The notes beneath the pieces were generated by a model, which did not search any database, had not been told where the DNA came from, and saw nothing but the letters and a program-made list of their open reading frames with translations. A stretch of DNA of 64,000 bases, from NCBI GenBank assembly GCA_949285665.1, contig CASDYC010000001.1, positions 768,107-832,106 on the forward strand. Reading direction: 5' to 3'. The translations under genes were made by a program, and so were the position numbers. This document shows positions 8,914 through 18,980 of this stretch, piece after piece. How positions within the stretch are numbered: the first letter of the stretch is position 1; every line of letters begins with the position of its first letter. The DNA is from an uncultured bacterium. GTDB lineage: Bacteria > Bacillota_I > Bacilli_A > RFN20 > CAG-826.

Positions 8914-9356
8914 AAATTGTTCTTGGTTCTGATCACGGTGGAGTTGATTATAAATCACAATTAAAAGATTTTTTAATTGAAAGCGGATATGAAGTAATTG
9001 ATATCGGAACAAATTCAAAAGATCCAGCAAGCTGGAGCGAATTTGGTTTAAAGGCTGCAATGTGTATAAAAAATAAACAAGCTGATGCTGGAATCGTTTT
9101 TTGTAAATCTGGAGAAGGTGTATGTATTGCAGCTAATAAAGTAAAAGGTGTCTATTGTGGAATTGCATATAACGATGAAACGGCAATTAAATGCAAAACC
9201 CATGACGGATGCAATATGATTGCTTTTGGATGTGAATATATGTCTATTGAAGATGTAAAAAGAAGAACAATTCTCTTCTTAAATTCAGAATTTGAAGGCG
9301 GTCGTCATTTAGAAAGATTAAATTTTTTAAAAAATTTTGAAAATAGTTCAAATTAA
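8910..9356 (+). CDS. rpiB: Ribose-5-phosphate isomerase B (RpiB/LacAB family)
   Basis: 148 aa. Interconverts ribulose-5-P and ribose-5-P. SDHGGVDYKSQL at 7-18 holds the substrate-binding Asp/His; CKSGEGVCIAANKVKG carries the catalytic Cys and anion-hole region. SD AAGGAG lies in the end of tsaC and the genes overlap by four bases (ATGA). The order tsaC-rpiB near prfA is common in Bacilli, where glyA and upp usually follow; here glyA is 25 kb away. LacA/LacB isomerases are an alternative, but context favours RpiB. Confidence 0.9.
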   Translation: MKIVLGSDHGGVDYKSQLKDFLIESGYEVIDIGTNSKDPASWSEFGLKAAMCIKNKQADAGIVFCKSGEGVCIAANKVKGVYCGIAYNDETAIKCKTHDGCNMIAFGCEYMSIEDVKRRTILFLNSEFEGGRHLERLNFLKNFENSSN

Positions 9357-9385
9357 TTACGACTTATTTAGTGTAAGGGTAATTA

Positions 9386-10528
9386 ATGTCTTATAGATGT
9401 CCGATTTGTGGAAATACAAATCCTATTTATATAGGTTATTTTAAAAACACGCCGTATTGTAGACGATGTTTAAAATTTATTGCTAAACAAGAAGTCGAAA
9501 ATATTAATTTTAATAATGAGATAGTATTAAATTTAAATTACGAATTAACTCAAAAACAAGAAGCAATATCTAATCAAGTAATAAATAATTTTAAAGGTAG
9601 AAAAAATACACTAATTCATGCTGTATGCGGCGCTGGGAAAACTGAGTTAACTTTTAAATTAATTCAATATTGTCTTAAAAATAATCTTAAAGTAGGATTT
9701 TCAATACCAAGAAAAGATGTAGTAATTGAATTATATAATAGATTAAAAGATGTATTTATTAATTCAAAAGTTATTTGTTTATATGGAGGAAATACCAATG
9801 ACTTAGAAGGAGAATTAACTGTTTTAACAACGCATCAACTTTATAGATATAAAAAGTATTTTAATTTATTAATTTTAGATGAAATAGATGCATTTCCATT
9901 TAAAAATAATCAAGTTTTGCATAGTTTTTTAAATAGATCATTAAAAGGGAATTTATTATTGATGACTGCCACAATCTCAGATTATGAAAAAGAAACATTT
10001 AGAAATAATAAATTTGAAATAATTGAACTATATCAGAGGTTTCATGGATATAAAATGCCTGTCCCTAAAATTGTTTTAAAAACTGGAATATTTAAATTAT
10101 TATACCTATTAAAAAAAGTTAAAGAATTTGTGGATAACAAAAAACCTCTTTTAATATTTGTTGGTTACATCAAAGATTCTATAAACTTATTTACCTTTAT
10201 AAATATTTTTGTGAAAGGAGGTGCATATTTAAATTCAAAAGTTGAAAAAAGAGAAAATATTATCAATGAATTTAAAAGAGGTGAACTAAAATATATTGTT
10301 ACAACTAGTGTTTTAGAAAGAGGTGTAACATTATCTAATTTACAAGTAATTGTTTATGATTCTTATAAAAATGTATTTGATTCACAAACTTTAATTCAAA
10401 TATCTGGAAGAGTTGGAAGAAAAAAAGAATTTCCAAATGGAGAAATAATTTTTTTATCATACAAAAAAACAAAAGAGATGGAAAATGCAATTAAAACAAT
10501 TATTGAAGAAAATAATATCCGAGGATGA
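9386..10528 (+). CDS. comFA: ComFA-like DNA helicase (competence)
   Basis: 380 aa. DEAD-like superfamily 2 ATPase that drives uptake of transforming single-stranded DNA in Bacillus. An N-terminal zinc finger (C5, C8, C25, C28) precedes Walker A CGAGKT at 81-86 (the ComFA hallmark AVCGAGKTE), Walker B DEIDAFPF at 165-172, TATIS motif III and a QISGRVGR motif VI near the end. Shorter than B. subtilis ComFA (about 460 aa), mostly at the N-terminus. No other competence pilus genes are in the window. Confidence 0.9.
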   Translation: MSYRCPICGNTNPIYIGYFKNTPYCRRCLKFIAKQEVENINFNNEIVLNLNYELTQKQEAISNQVINNFKGRKNTLIHAVCGAGKTELTFKLIQYCLKNNLKVGFSIPRKDVVIELYNRLKDVFINSKVICLYGGNTNDLEGELTVLTTHQLYRYKKYFNLLILDEIDAFPFKNNQVLHSFLNRSLKGNLLLMTATISDYEKETFRNNKFEIIELYQRFHGYKMPVPKIVLKTGIFKLLYLLKKVKEFVDNKKPLLIFVGYIKDSINLFTFINIFVKGGAYLNSKVEKRENIINEFKRGELKYIVTTSVLERGVTLSNLQVIVYDSYKNVFDSQTLIQISGRVGRKKEFPNGEIIFLSYKKTKEMENAIKTIIEENNIRG

Positions 10529-11150
10529 TATTTACTGTAAAGTTTGTTTTAAAAGAATAACAAATATATCCTTACATAAGTTATTTGGGAATCCATTAAT
10601 TTGTGATAATTGTTTTAAAGAAATGGATCCGAAATTTATAAAGTTTAAAATTAAAGATGTTTCTTGTCTTGCGATATATGAATATAATCAAAAAATTAAA
10701 GAGTTATTATATCAATTTAAAGGATGTAAAGATTATGAGTTAAAAGATGTCTTTTTTGCAAACTTTAAAACCTATTTAAACATAAAATATCAAGGTTTTG
10801 TTGTAGTTTTTGCACCATCTTATAATGAAAGTGAGTTAGAAAGAGGTTTTTCACATCTTCAAGAAATGTATTCTTTTTTAAGGTTTAAAAAAATAAATAT
10901 ACTTGAAAAAACAAGTAATATTAAACAGGCAAATTTAAATTTTGAAGAACGAAAAAATATTTTTAAATACATTAAATTAAAACAAAATAATGATGTTTTA
11001 ACTAATAAGAAAATATTACTAGTTGATGATGTGTATACAACCGGAAATACAATTAAAGCTTGTATTAAAGAATTAAAGAAATTAAATCCTAAAAAAATTT
11101 CTATTTTGGTTATGTCAAAAAGAATAATAAAAAAAGACGAAATAAGATGA
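10485..11150 (+). CDS. comFC: ComFC-like phosphoribosyltransferase-fold protein
   Basis: 221 aa. ComFC/GntX family, needed for natural transformation and thought to act on incoming ssDNA with ComFA. Zinc-finger cysteines C18, C21, C40 and C43, then a type I phosphoribosyltransferase domain with the PRPP loop VDDVYTTGNT at about residues 183-192. The ATG used here overlaps comFA by 44 bases; a later non-ATG start is possible but would cut into the zinc-finger region. Confidence 0.88.
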   Translation: MQLKQLLKKIISEDDIYCKVCFKRITNISLHKLFGNPLICDNCFKEMDPKFIKFKIKDVSCLAIYEYNQKIKELLYQFKGCKDYELKDVFFANFKTYLNIKYQGFVVVFAPSYNESELERGFSHLQEMYSFLRFKKINILEKTSNIKQANLNFEERKNIFKYIKLKQNNDVLTNKKILLVDDVYTTGNTIKACIKELKKLNPKKISILVMSKRIIKKDEIR

Positions 11151-11205
11151 GCTTTATTCAAAAATTTATAGTAAATATGTTATTTTATATTTATATAAAT
11201 AAATA

Positions 11206-11244
11206 TATAATATTTAGAGTGTTTAGAAACGGAGTAATTATAAA
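11206..11244 (+). promoter_or_regulatory. Putative secA promoter and RBS
   Basis: TATAAT at 11206-11211, then an SD-like ACGGAG about ten bases before the secA ATG at 11244. No convincing -35 is seen. Confidence 0.5.
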
Positions 11245-13721
11245 TGGCAAATATTATTGATAAAATATTTCAATTTGACAAGATAAGATTAAATAAATAT
11301 CGAAAAGAATCATTAAAAGTTCTTGCATATGAAGACGAAATGGCAAAATTATCTGATGAAGAATTAAGAGCAAAAACTCCATATTTTAGAAATCGTTTAG
11401 CAAATGGAGAAACACTTGAAGATATTAAATATGAAGCTTTTGCAGTTGCAAGAGAAGCTGCAAAAAGAACTTTAAATCAATTTCCATTTCAAGTCCAAAT
11501 TATTGGTGCTTTAGTTTTAAATGATGGTGATGTAGCTGAAATGAAAACAGGTGAAGGTAAAACCTTAACCGCTACTATGTCAGTTTATTTAAATGCCCTT
11601 GAGGGAAAAGGCGTTGATGTTGTTACAGTAAACGAATACTTAGCACAAAGAGACGCTGAATGGATGGGACAAATTTATAGATTTTTAGGATTAACAGTTG
11701 GTGTTAACTTAAGAGAGAAAAATACCACTCAAAAACAAGAAGCACATAATTGTGATATTACATACACAACAAACTCTGAATTAGGTTTTGACTACTTAAG
11801 AGATAATATGGCTCCAACAGTTCAAACCCGTGTTTTAAGAGGTCTTAATTATGCTGTTATTGATGAAGCCGACTCTATTTTAATTGATGAATCAAGAACT
11901 CCTTTAATTATTTCTGGTGGCGCAAAAGCAAGTGCTAGTCAATACACCGTAGCAGATAGATTTGTAAAAACTTTAAGAAGAGACAAAGATTTTGTTGTTG
12001 ATATAAAAACAAAAACTTGTAATTTAACTGATGAAGGTAATTTAAAAGCTGAAAAAATGTTTGGTATAAAGAATTTATATGATCCTGAATTTAGTGATTT
12101 AGTTCATAGAATTCACCAAGCATTAAAAGCAAACTACATCATGACAAGAGACGTTGAATATCTTGTTGATAAAGATAATGAAATCCAATTAATTGATCAA
12201 TTCACTGGCCGTGTATTACACGGAAGAGAATATAGTGATGGTTTACAACAAGCAATTCAAGCAAAAGAAAATGTAAAAATTAAACAAGAAACTGTAACAT
12301 TAGCTACAATTACTTATCAAAACTTCTTTAGATTATTTAAAAAGTTATCCGGTATGACTGGTACTGCTAAAACCGAAGAAGAAGAATTTAGAAAAATTTA
12401 TAACATGAGAGTTGTAAGTATACCAACAAATAGACCTATTCAAAGAGTTGATGCAGTTGATTTTGTTTATGAGAGTAAAGAAGCAAAATTAAAAGCATTA
12501 ATTAAAGAAGTTATTGAAAGACATGAAAAAGGACAACCAATTTTAATTGGTACAACTAGTGTTGAATCAAGTGAAGAAATTTCAAGACTACTTGATCAAG
12601 CTGGTTTAAAACATGAAGTTTTAAATGCTAAAAACCACGCAAGAGAAGCTGAAATTATTTCTCATGCTGGAGAAAAAGGACAAATTACTCTTGCTACAAA
12701 TATGGCTGGAAGAGGTACCGATATTAAAATTAGTGATGAAGTTAAAAAATTAGGCGGTCTTTGTGTATTTGGTACCGAAAGACACGAATCAAGAAGAATT
12801 GATAACCAATTAAGAGGTAGAAGCGGAAGACAAGGTGATCCGGGTTTTTCAAGATTCTATGTTTCTCTTGATGATGAATTAATGGTTAGATTTGGCGGTG
12901 ATAATCTTAAGAAAATCTTTAAAGGTTTAGGCGATCAAGCAATTGAATCTCCAATGATTATGAAAGCAATCACTTCAGCTCAAAAGAAAATTGAAGGTAA
13001 AAACTTTGATATTAGAAAAACATTACTTGATTATGATGATGTTTTATCAAAACAAAGAAAAATTATTTACACAAAAAGAGATAATATTTTATTTGCGAAA
13101 GATATTAAAGATTTATTAAATGAAATGTTTGATACTGCTGGATTAGCACTTGCTAAAAAAGCAATTGATCCTCAATCACCTGATAAATTAATTTCGGGTA
13201 ATATTCTTGGAAAAATTTTAATGCCTAGATTTTTACCAGATGGAAGTTTTGATTATAAAGCATATGATTTAATGTCTGTTGATGATGCAAAAGGTGATAT
13301 TACTGCATTATTAAAACAAATGTATGAAATACATTCTAAAGATTGGCCAGAAGATATCAAAGAAAGAGTTGAAAGACAAATTATTTTAAGATGTATTGAT
13401 AGAAACTGGACAAATCATATTGATGCTATGACAAGTTTGAGAGAAAACATTTATTTAAGAAGTTATGCTCAAACAAATCCTTTACAAGATTATGTTAATG
13501 AAGGTTATCAAATGTTTTCTGATATGCTTGAATTAGTTGCTATTGAAGTTGTTTTAAACCTTGTAAACGCTCAATTAAGAATTAACCCATCAGCCGCAAA
13601 ACAAACTGATGATAATTCTCAACCTCAAGAAACCGAAACTAAAATTGAAAGCAAAAATAAAGAAGATGAATCTTTAATTGATACAACTAAAACTCCAACA
13701 ACTACAACAAAGGAAAATTAA
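11244..13721 (+). CDS. secA: Preprotein translocase ATPase SecA
   Basis: 825 aa. Motor that pushes unfolded preproteins through SecYEG. Walker A GEGKT at 103-107, DEAD at 207-210 with the IDESRTPLIISG segment after it, TNMAGRGTDI and the QLRGRSGRQGDPG motif VI, then helical scaffold/wing domains. The C-terminus is a low-complexity Thr/Lys/Glu tail ending TTTTKEN; the zinc-binding SecB/ribosome module (CxCxSG) found at the end of many SecA proteins is absent. Followed closely by prfB, as in Bacillus. Confidence 0.97.
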   Translation: MANIIDKIFQFDKIRLNKYRKESLKVLAYEDEMAKLSDEELRAKTPYFRNRLANGETLEDIKYEAFAVAREAAKRTLNQFPFQVQIIGALVLNDGDVAEMKTGEGKTLTATMSVYLNALEGKGVDVVTVNEYLAQRDAEWMGQIYRFLGLTVGVNLREKNTTQKQEAHNCDITYTTNSELGFDYLRDNMAPTVQTRVLRGLNYAVIDEADSILIDESRTPLIISGGAKASASQYTVADRFVKTLRRDKDFVVDIKTKTCNLTDEGNLKAEKMFGIKNLYDPEFSDLVHRIHQALKANYIMTRDVEYLVDKDNEIQLIDQFTGRVLHGREYSDGLQQAIQAKENVKIKQETVTLATITYQNFFRLFKKLSGMTGTAKTEEEEFRKIYNMRVVSIPTNRPIQRVDAVDFVYESKEAKLKALIKEVIERHEKGQPILIGTTSVESSEEISRLLDQAGLKHEVLNAKNHAREAEIISHAGEKGQITLATNMAGRGTDIKISDEVKKLGGLCVFGTERHESRRIDNQLRGRSGRQGDPGFSRFYVSLDDELMVRFGGDNLKKIFKGLGDQAIESPMIMKAITSAQKKIEGKNFDIRKTLLDYDDVLSKQRKIIYTKRDNILFAKDIKDLLNEMFDTAGLALAKKAIDPQSPDKLISGNILGKILMPRFLPDGSFDYKAYDLMSVDDAKGDITALLKQMYEIHSKDWPEDIKERVERQIILRCIDRNWTNHIDAMTSLRENIYLRSYAQTNPLQDYVNEGYQMFSDMLELVAIEVVLNLVNAQLRINPSAAKQTDDNSQPQETETKIESKNKEDESLIDTTKTPTTTTKEN

Positions 13722-13724
13722 AAA

Positions 13725-14850
13725 ATGAGAGAGTTATTTGAATTAAAAACTGTTCTAAATAATTTAGGCCATGTAGTCAAACAACTCGGAGACTCTCTTT
13801 GACCTAGATAAAAAGAAAAAAAGAATTGATGAATTAGATAAAATAATGAATGAAGATGGTTTTTGGAATGATAAAAACTCATCTTTAAAAGTGGTCAATG
13901 AATTAAATAATTTAAAATATTTATATGATAATTTAATTAGCATTAAAAAAAATTATCAAGATTTGCAGGACTTTTTAGTAGCTATTGATAATAATGATCC
14001 AGAAATGATCAATCTTTTTGATGAAGAAGTTTCTCAATTTGAAAAAAGAGTCAATGCATTTAATAAAGAAATTCTATTTTCTGGAGAATACGATTCATTA
14101 AATGCGACTGTTGATATACACCCTGGAGCAGGTGGTACAGAATCACATGACTGGGCTAGTATGTTATATAGAATGTATTTAAGATATTGTGAAAAAAATA
14201 ATTTAAAAGTAATAGTTGTTGATTATTTAGATGGTGAAGAAGCTGGTATTAAATCAGTTACCTTTCAAGTTAAAGGAAGAAATGCTTATGGACTATTAAA
14301 ATCTGAAAAAGGAGTCCATAGATTAGTTAGAATTTCTCCTTTTGATGCAAACAAAAGAAGACACACATCATTTGCTAGTGTTAATGTTGTTCCAATTTTT
14401 AATGATGCAAATAATATTGAAATCAATGATAAAGATTTAAAAATTGATACATACAGATCTGGTGGTGCAGGTGGTCAAAATGTTAATAAAGTCGAAACCG
14501 CTGTTAGAATTACACACCTACCAACTGGAATTGTTGTTTCTTGCCAAGTTGAAAGAAGCCAATTATCTAATAAAGAAATGGCTATGCAAATCTTGAAAAA
14601 CCAATTATATCAAAGACAACTTTTAGAAAAACAAGCTAAAATGAAAAATATTATTGGTGAGCAAAAAAATATTGAGTGGGGATCGCAAATTAGATCATAT
14701 GTATTTTGTCCATATACCTTAGTAAAAGACCATAGAACTGGTTATGAAGAATCCGATGTTTTCAAAGTTATGGATGGAAATATCGAAGGATTTGTCAATG
14801 CTTATTTAGAAAAAGAAGTTAAGGAGAGACAAAATGAAGCTCAAAATTAA
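13725..14850 (+). CDS. prfB: Peptide chain release factor 2, with programmed +1 frameshift
   Basis: Starts at ATG 13725; frame 0 runs 25 codons to CTT TGA (13797-13802). A +1 shift on CTT at 13797-13799 resumes with GAC at 13801 and reads to 14850, giving a 374-aa protein. The continuation [19 protein letters not shown] matches the RF2 N-terminal region, confirming the join. An SD-like GGAG (13788-13791) precedes the shift site, as in the classical autoregulated prfB. GGQ is at 249-251 ([12 protein letters not shown]). RF2 reads UGA/UAA, so its own UGA serves as sensor of RF2 level. An annotation starting at 13846 would lose about 40 residues. Confidence 0.95.
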
Positions 14851-15826
14851 TATGACAAAAACTCAATTAATGCATCTTATTAATAAATATTTAGTTTTGT
14901 TATTGGCCAACTTAATTTTAGTTTTTGCGACTGTTATTTTCTATAATGGTTTTAATATTGTTGCGGGAGGTGTAAGCGGTGTTGCAATTATAATTAATAA
15001 TTTTTTTGATGGATTTCTTGATGTAACAGCTTATGTAATAACCGGAATTTTATTAATAGCCTCCTTTTTTACATTAGGTAAAAAAGTAACGGTGAGAAGT
15101 TTATTTTCAACTTTAATGTATCCAGTTTTATTAACTATTGTTTATAGAATTTTTGATTGTTTTAGTTTTGATGAATGGTTTACTGCAAATATTGCAGCAA
15201 TGGGAAGCGAATATTATTTAATAAATTATTTTCTTTGTGCAGTGTTTGGAGGACTTTTATGCGGTCTATCTGTAGGTTTGGCTTTTCTTGTAGGAGGAAC
15301 TACTGGCGGCTTTGATATTTTAGTTTTAATTATTAAAAAATATTACAAAAACTCCAACGAATCCTTAATAAATTTCATTGTTGATGGAACAATTATTGTT
15401 GCTGGAATAGTAGTGTCAATTTTAAAACCAATTTTTTATGATGGTGTTGAAGCATCATCTCTTAATTATGGAATTATATTTGCTGAATCTGGTTTAAATA
15501 TTTTAAGCGCTATTTGTTGTGCTGCAACAATTCAAATTGTTTATATTACAAGAAATAACTCAATTTCATGTGAAATAATTACTGACAAATGGGAAGAATT
15601 GAATAAATATTTTATTAATGAGCTTGAAAGAGGAACAACAATTTATGATGTAACTGGTGGTTATAAATTTGAAAAAAGAAAATTAATTAGAGTTGTTATA
15701 CATAAAAAAGAATATGAAAAAGTCATTGAAAAAGTTCGAGAAATTGATCCAAACGCATTTTCAACATTTACTTTTACTAAACAAGTTCTTGGGAATGGAT
15801 TTAGTGTTAACAATCCATATGAATAA
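14834..15826 (+). CDS. YitT family membrane protein (DUF161/DUF2179)
   Basis: 330 aa. Five to six hydrophobic helices in the first 230 residues, starting with the YitT signature [18 protein letters not shown], then a cytoplasmic DUF2179 domain (about 240-325; [36 protein letters not shown]). The biochemical role of YitT proteins is not settled. SD AAGGAG sits 8 bases before the ATG inside the prfB end, so the start at 14834 overlapping prfB is well supported. Confidence 0.88.
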   Translation: MKLKINMTKTQLMHLINKYLVLLLANLILVFATVIFYNGFNIVAGGVSGVAIIINNFFDGFLDVTAYVITGILLIASFFTLGKKVTVRSLFSTLMYPVLLTIVYRIFDCFSFDEWFTANIAAMGSEYYLINYFLCAVFGGLLCGLSVGLAFLVGGTTGGFDILVLIIKKYYKNSNESLINFIVDGTIIVAGIVVSILKPIFYDGVEASSLNYGIIFAESGLNILSAICCAATIQIVYITRNNSISCEIITDKWEELNKYFINELERGTTIYDVTGGYKFEKRKLIRVVIHKKEYEKVIEKVREIDPNAFSTFTFTKQVLGNGFSVNNPYE

Positions 15827-15828
15827 AA

Positions 15829-17808
15829 ATGGAATATAGAAAATTTGAATTAATTAGTAAATATAAACCAACTGGCGATCAACCTCAAGCTATTGCAAAA
15901 CTAGTTGAAGGTTTAAATGAAAATAAAAAATTCCAAGTTTTATTAGGAGCAACTGGCACTGGAAAAACTTTTACAATGGCCAATATTATTGCAAAAGTTA
16001 ATAGACCAACATTGGTTTTAGTTCATAATAAAACTTTAGCCGGACAATTATATACAGAATTAAAAGAATTATTTCCAAATAACAGAGTTGAATATTTTGT
16101 TTCTAACTTTGATTTTTATCAACCTGAAGCATATATTCCAACAACTGATACATATATTGAAAAAAACGCTGTTATGAATCAAGAAATTGAAATGTTAAGA
16201 ACTGCTGCAATAAATTCTATTCTTGAAAGAAGTGATACAATTGTTGTCGGTAGTGTTGCATCAATTTATGGATTAAGTGATCCAGATGAATATTATAGAT
16301 TAGTTTTTGAAATAAGAGTTGGAGAAAAGATAAATATAAAACAATTTTTTAAAAAACTTGTCGATGCTCAATATCAAAGAACTAATATGGATTTGGAAAA
16401 AGGATATTTTAGATCAAGAGGCGATATAATTGAGTTAATGCCCGCCAATTCTAATGACACATATATTAAAATCGATACTTTTGATGATGAAATTGAAAGT
16501 ATTAAAAAATGTAATTATGTAACTGGTGAAGTATTAGAATCTTTTAAAACTTTCCCTATTTTTCCAGCTTATGATCATGTTGCAACTCATGAAAGAATAT
16601 TGAAGGTTTGCGATAAAATTTTAGATGAATTAAAAGAAAGACATCAATATTTTTTAGATAATAATAAACCTCTTGAAGCTGAAAGAATAGATATGAGAAC
16701 ACGACAAGACGTTGAATCAATGAGAGAGTTTGGCATGTGTCCTGGAATTGAAAATTATTCAGTTTATATTGATGGAAGAGAAAGAGGCTCAAGACCGTTT
16801 TGTTTAATTGATTATTTTCCAAAAAATTTCTTATTATTTATTGATGAATCGCATGTTACTTTTCCTCAAATTAAAGGAATGTATTTTGGAGATCGTTCAA
16901 GAAAAGAAAATTTAGTTGAATATGGATTTAGATTACCAAGTGCATTAGATAATAGACCTTTAAAATTTGAAGAATTTGAAAGTTTAATTAATCAAGTTAT
17001 ATGCACATCTGCAACTCCTGGAGATTATGAGCTAGGAAAAACAAATAATGAATATATTGAGCAAATTATAAGACCTACTGGATTACTTGATCCAATTATT
17101 GATGTTAGAAAAACAGAAGGTCAAATTGATGATATTATGTCAGAAGTCAATTTTAGAATTAGTAAAAACGAAAGAACAATTATCATCACATTAACAGTTA
17201 AAATGGCTGAAGATTTAACGTCATATCTAAAAGGCAAAAGTTATAAAGTTGTTTATTTACATCATGAATGTAAAACTCTTGAAAGAAGTCAAATTCTTTA
17301 TGAATTTAGAAAAGGCAAATATGATATTTTAATTGGTATCAACTTATTAAGAGAAGGATTAGATATTCCTGAAGTTTCTTTAATTTGTTTATTAGATGCA
17401 GATAAAGAAGGATTTTTAAGAAGTTCTAGAAGTTTAATTCAAATTGTTGGCCGTGCTGCTAGAAATGAACATGGTATGGTAATTATGTATGCTGATACAA
17501 TGACTGATTCAATGAAATATTGTATTAATGAAACTTCAAGAAGAAGAGCTATTCAAGAAAAATATAATCTTGAAAATGGAATTGTTCCAACAACAATTCA
17601 AAAACCAATATATGAACCAATTAGAAACAGCGAATCATTAATCAGTACTTTTAAAAACAAGAAGTCAATGTCTAAGAATCAATTAGATATGAAGATTAAT
17701 GAATTACAAAAAGAAATGAAAAGATATGCTGATGAATTCAATTTTGAAAAAGCGATTGAAATTAGAGACGTTATTTTTGAACTTAAAGATAAATATGGTA
17801 AAAAATAA
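15829..17808 (+). CDS. uvrB: Excinuclease ABC subunit B
   Basis: 659 aa. Damage-verifying helicase of nucleotide excision repair. Walker A GATGTGKT at 40-47, the beta-hairpin region YQPEAYIPTTDTYIEK, DESHVTFPQ Walker B, motif VI QIVGRAARN, and a C-terminal UVR motif (about 620-655) for UvrA/UvrC contact. The ATG follows the yitT-like stop by two bases and has no SD of its own, suggesting coupling. uvrA, usually adjacent in Bacilli, is not in the window. Confidence 0.97.
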   Translation: MEYRKFELISKYKPTGDQPQAIAKLVEGLNENKKFQVLLGATGTGKTFTMANIIAKVNRPTLVLVHNKTLAGQLYTELKELFPNNRVEYFVSNFDFYQPEAYIPTTDTYIEKNAVMNQEIEMLRTAAINSILERSDTIVVGSVASIYGLSDPDEYYRLVFEIRVGEKINIKQFFKKLVDAQYQRTNMDLEKGYFRSRGDIIELMPANSNDTYIKIDTFDDEIESIKKCNYVTGEVLESFKTFPIFPAYDHVATHERILKVCDKILDELKERHQYFLDNNKPLEAERIDMRTRQDVESMREFGMCPGIENYSVYIDGRERGSRPFCLIDYFPKNFLLFIDESHVTFPQIKGMYFGDRSRKENLVEYGFRLPSALDNRPLKFEEFESLINQVICTSATPGDYELGKTNNEYIEQIIRPTGLLDPIIDVRKTEGQIDDIMSEVNFRISKNERTIIITLTVKMAEDLTSYLKGKSYKVVYLHHECKTLERSQILYEFRKGKYDILIGINLLREGLDIPEVSLICLLDADKEGFLRSSRSLIQIVGRAARNEHGMVIMYADTMTDSMKYCINETSRRRAIQEKYNLENGIVPTTIQKPIYEPIRNSESLISTFKNKKSMSKNQLDMKINELQKEMKRYADEFNFEKAIEIRDVIFELKDKYGKK

Positions 17809-17834
17809 CATATTCAATTTATTTTTAAATCTAG

Positions 17835-17864
17835 TATAATATTACGAGTAAGGGAAATTAGTTA
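17835..17864 (+). promoter_or_regulatory. secG promoter and RBS
   Basis: TATAAT at 17835-17840 inside TCTAGTATAATATT, identical over 14 bases to the prfA promoter box, followed by an AAGGGA SD about 9 bases before the secG ATG. Confidence 0.65.
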
Positions 17865-18094
17865 TGGATTGGTATGATTACGTATTATTAATAGTCTGCG
17901 CTGTTATTATTGTCTTATCATTACTTCAAGGTGGTAAATCAGAAGGTGCTTCTGGTGCTATTACTGGTGGTGGTATGAATATTTTTGCTAAAACTAAAGA
18001 AAGAGGCAGTGATTTAGTTGTTTCTTATATGACTCTTGGTTTTGGTATTGTATTTTTATTCATTTGTATTTTGATGAGTGTAATGGGGTTATAG
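17864..18094 (+). CDS. secG: Preprotein translocase subunit SecG
   Basis: 76 aa. Accessory subunit of the SecYEG channel. Two hydrophobic helices (about 5-20 and 52-73) separated by a loop with GGKSEGASGAITGGG, the SecG hallmark. It has its own promoter and SD and ends at a strong terminator, so it is monocistronic. Many Bacilli have secG-rnr-smpB; here smpB is at 52848 with other partners. Confidence 0.92.
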   Translation: MDWYDYVLLIVCAVIIVLSLLQGGKSEGASGAITGGGMNIFAKTKERGSDLVVSYMTLGFGIVFLFICILMSVMGL

Positions 18095-18115
18095 TTTTTA
18101 GTCTCCTTATTATAG

Positions 18116-18145
18116 AAAAAAAGAATTCATTTGAATTCTTTTTTT
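18116..18145 (+). terminator. Intrinsic terminator of secG
   Basis: A7-GAATTC (18116-18128), loop ATTT, GAATTC-T7 (18133-18145). Confidence 0.85.
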
Positions 18146-18170
18146 AATATAAATATATAAAATTTTAATA

Positions 18171-18186
18171 TATAATTTTCTTATTA
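18171..18186 (+). promoter_or_regulatory. folD promoter, leaderless configuration
   Basis: TATAAT at 18171-18176, nine bases, then the ATG at 18186. No SD in the pyrimidine-rich interval TTTCTTATT. Confidence 0.6.
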
Positions 18187-18980
18187 TGTTAGACATTAAA
18201 TCTTATGTAGTAATTAAAAAACAAGAAATAAAAGAAAAAATAAGTAAACTTGTTATCAAGCCATGTCTTTGCGTTGTTCAAGTTAATGATGATGAAGCAA
18301 GTTGTGCCTATATTAGAGGCAAGAAAAAAGATTGTGAAGAAGTTGGAATTATTTTTAAACTTATAAAATTAGATGTAAATACAAGTGAAAAAGAATTAAT
18401 TGGTTTAATTGATAAATTAAATTTGAATGATGAAATTAATGCAATTTTAGTTCAAATGCCACTTCCAAAACAAATTAATGAAGATAAAATTAAACAATCA
18501 ATAATTCCTAGTAAAGATGTTGATGGATTTAATAAATTATCAAATTATATTCCTTGTACCCCAAAAGGAATTATTGATTATTTAGATTATTTAAAATATG
18601 ATTTTAAGTCAAAAAATGCTGTTATTATTAATAGAAGTAATATTGTAGGAAAACCTTTAGTTAATTTATTATTAAATAAAGATTGTAATGTTGTTGTTTT
18701 ACATTCAAAAACAAGCAAAAAAGATATGCAATATTATTTAAATAATGCTGATTTAGTTATATCAGCTATTGGAAAAAAATATATTCTTAGTGAATATAAT
18801 TTTAAAAAAGATGCAGTTTTAATTGATGTTGGTATATCAAGAGTTGATGGGAAATTATATGGTGATTTTTTACCAAATTTAGATGTAAAACTTCAAACTC
18901 CAGTACCAGGCGGTGTTGGATTATTAACTAGATTAAGTTTATTAGAAAATGTAATGGAGGGAGTAAAAGATGGAATTTAA
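18186..18980 (+). CDS. folD: Bifunctional methylene-THF dehydrogenase/cyclohydrolase
   Basis: 264 aa. Interconverts 5,10-methylene-THF, methenyl-THF and 10-formyl-THF using NADP. Y42 and K46 (CAYIRGKKKDC) are the catalytic pair, then VQMPLPKQI, the DVDGF signature, PCTPKGI, the nucleotide-binding segment NRSNIVGKP (usually GRSxIVGKP) and TPVPGGVG near the end. Slightly shorter than the usual 280-290 aa. Overlaps the next gene by 11 bases, so the two form an operon; the product methylene-THF is the carbon donor for thymidylate synthesis. Confidence 0.95.
   Translation: MLDIKSYVVIKKQEIKEKISKLVIKPCLCVVQVNDDEASCAYIRGKKKDCEEVGIIFKLIKLDVNTSEKELIGLIDKLNLNDEINAILVQMPLPKQINEDKIKQSIIPSKDVDGFNKLSNYIPCTPKGIIDYLDYLKYDFKSKNAVIINRSNIVGKPLVNLLLNKDCNVVVLHSKTSKKDMQYYLNNADLVISAIGKKYILSEYNFKKDAVLIDVGISRVDGKLYGDFLPNLDVKLQTPVPGGVGLLTRLSLLENVMEGVKDGI

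Noticed and set aside
9903-9937. A degenerate fifth copy of the GGTTTTGCARAG repeat inside comFA
   Set aside because: It reads AGTTTTGCATAG with flanking A-rich sequence, but the bases encode an unbroken ComFA segment (NNQVLHSFLNR) and the match is lower than among A-D; chance in an AT-rich gene is enough. Likewise GAGGTTTTGCAA at 22135-22146 lies within the polymerase gene.
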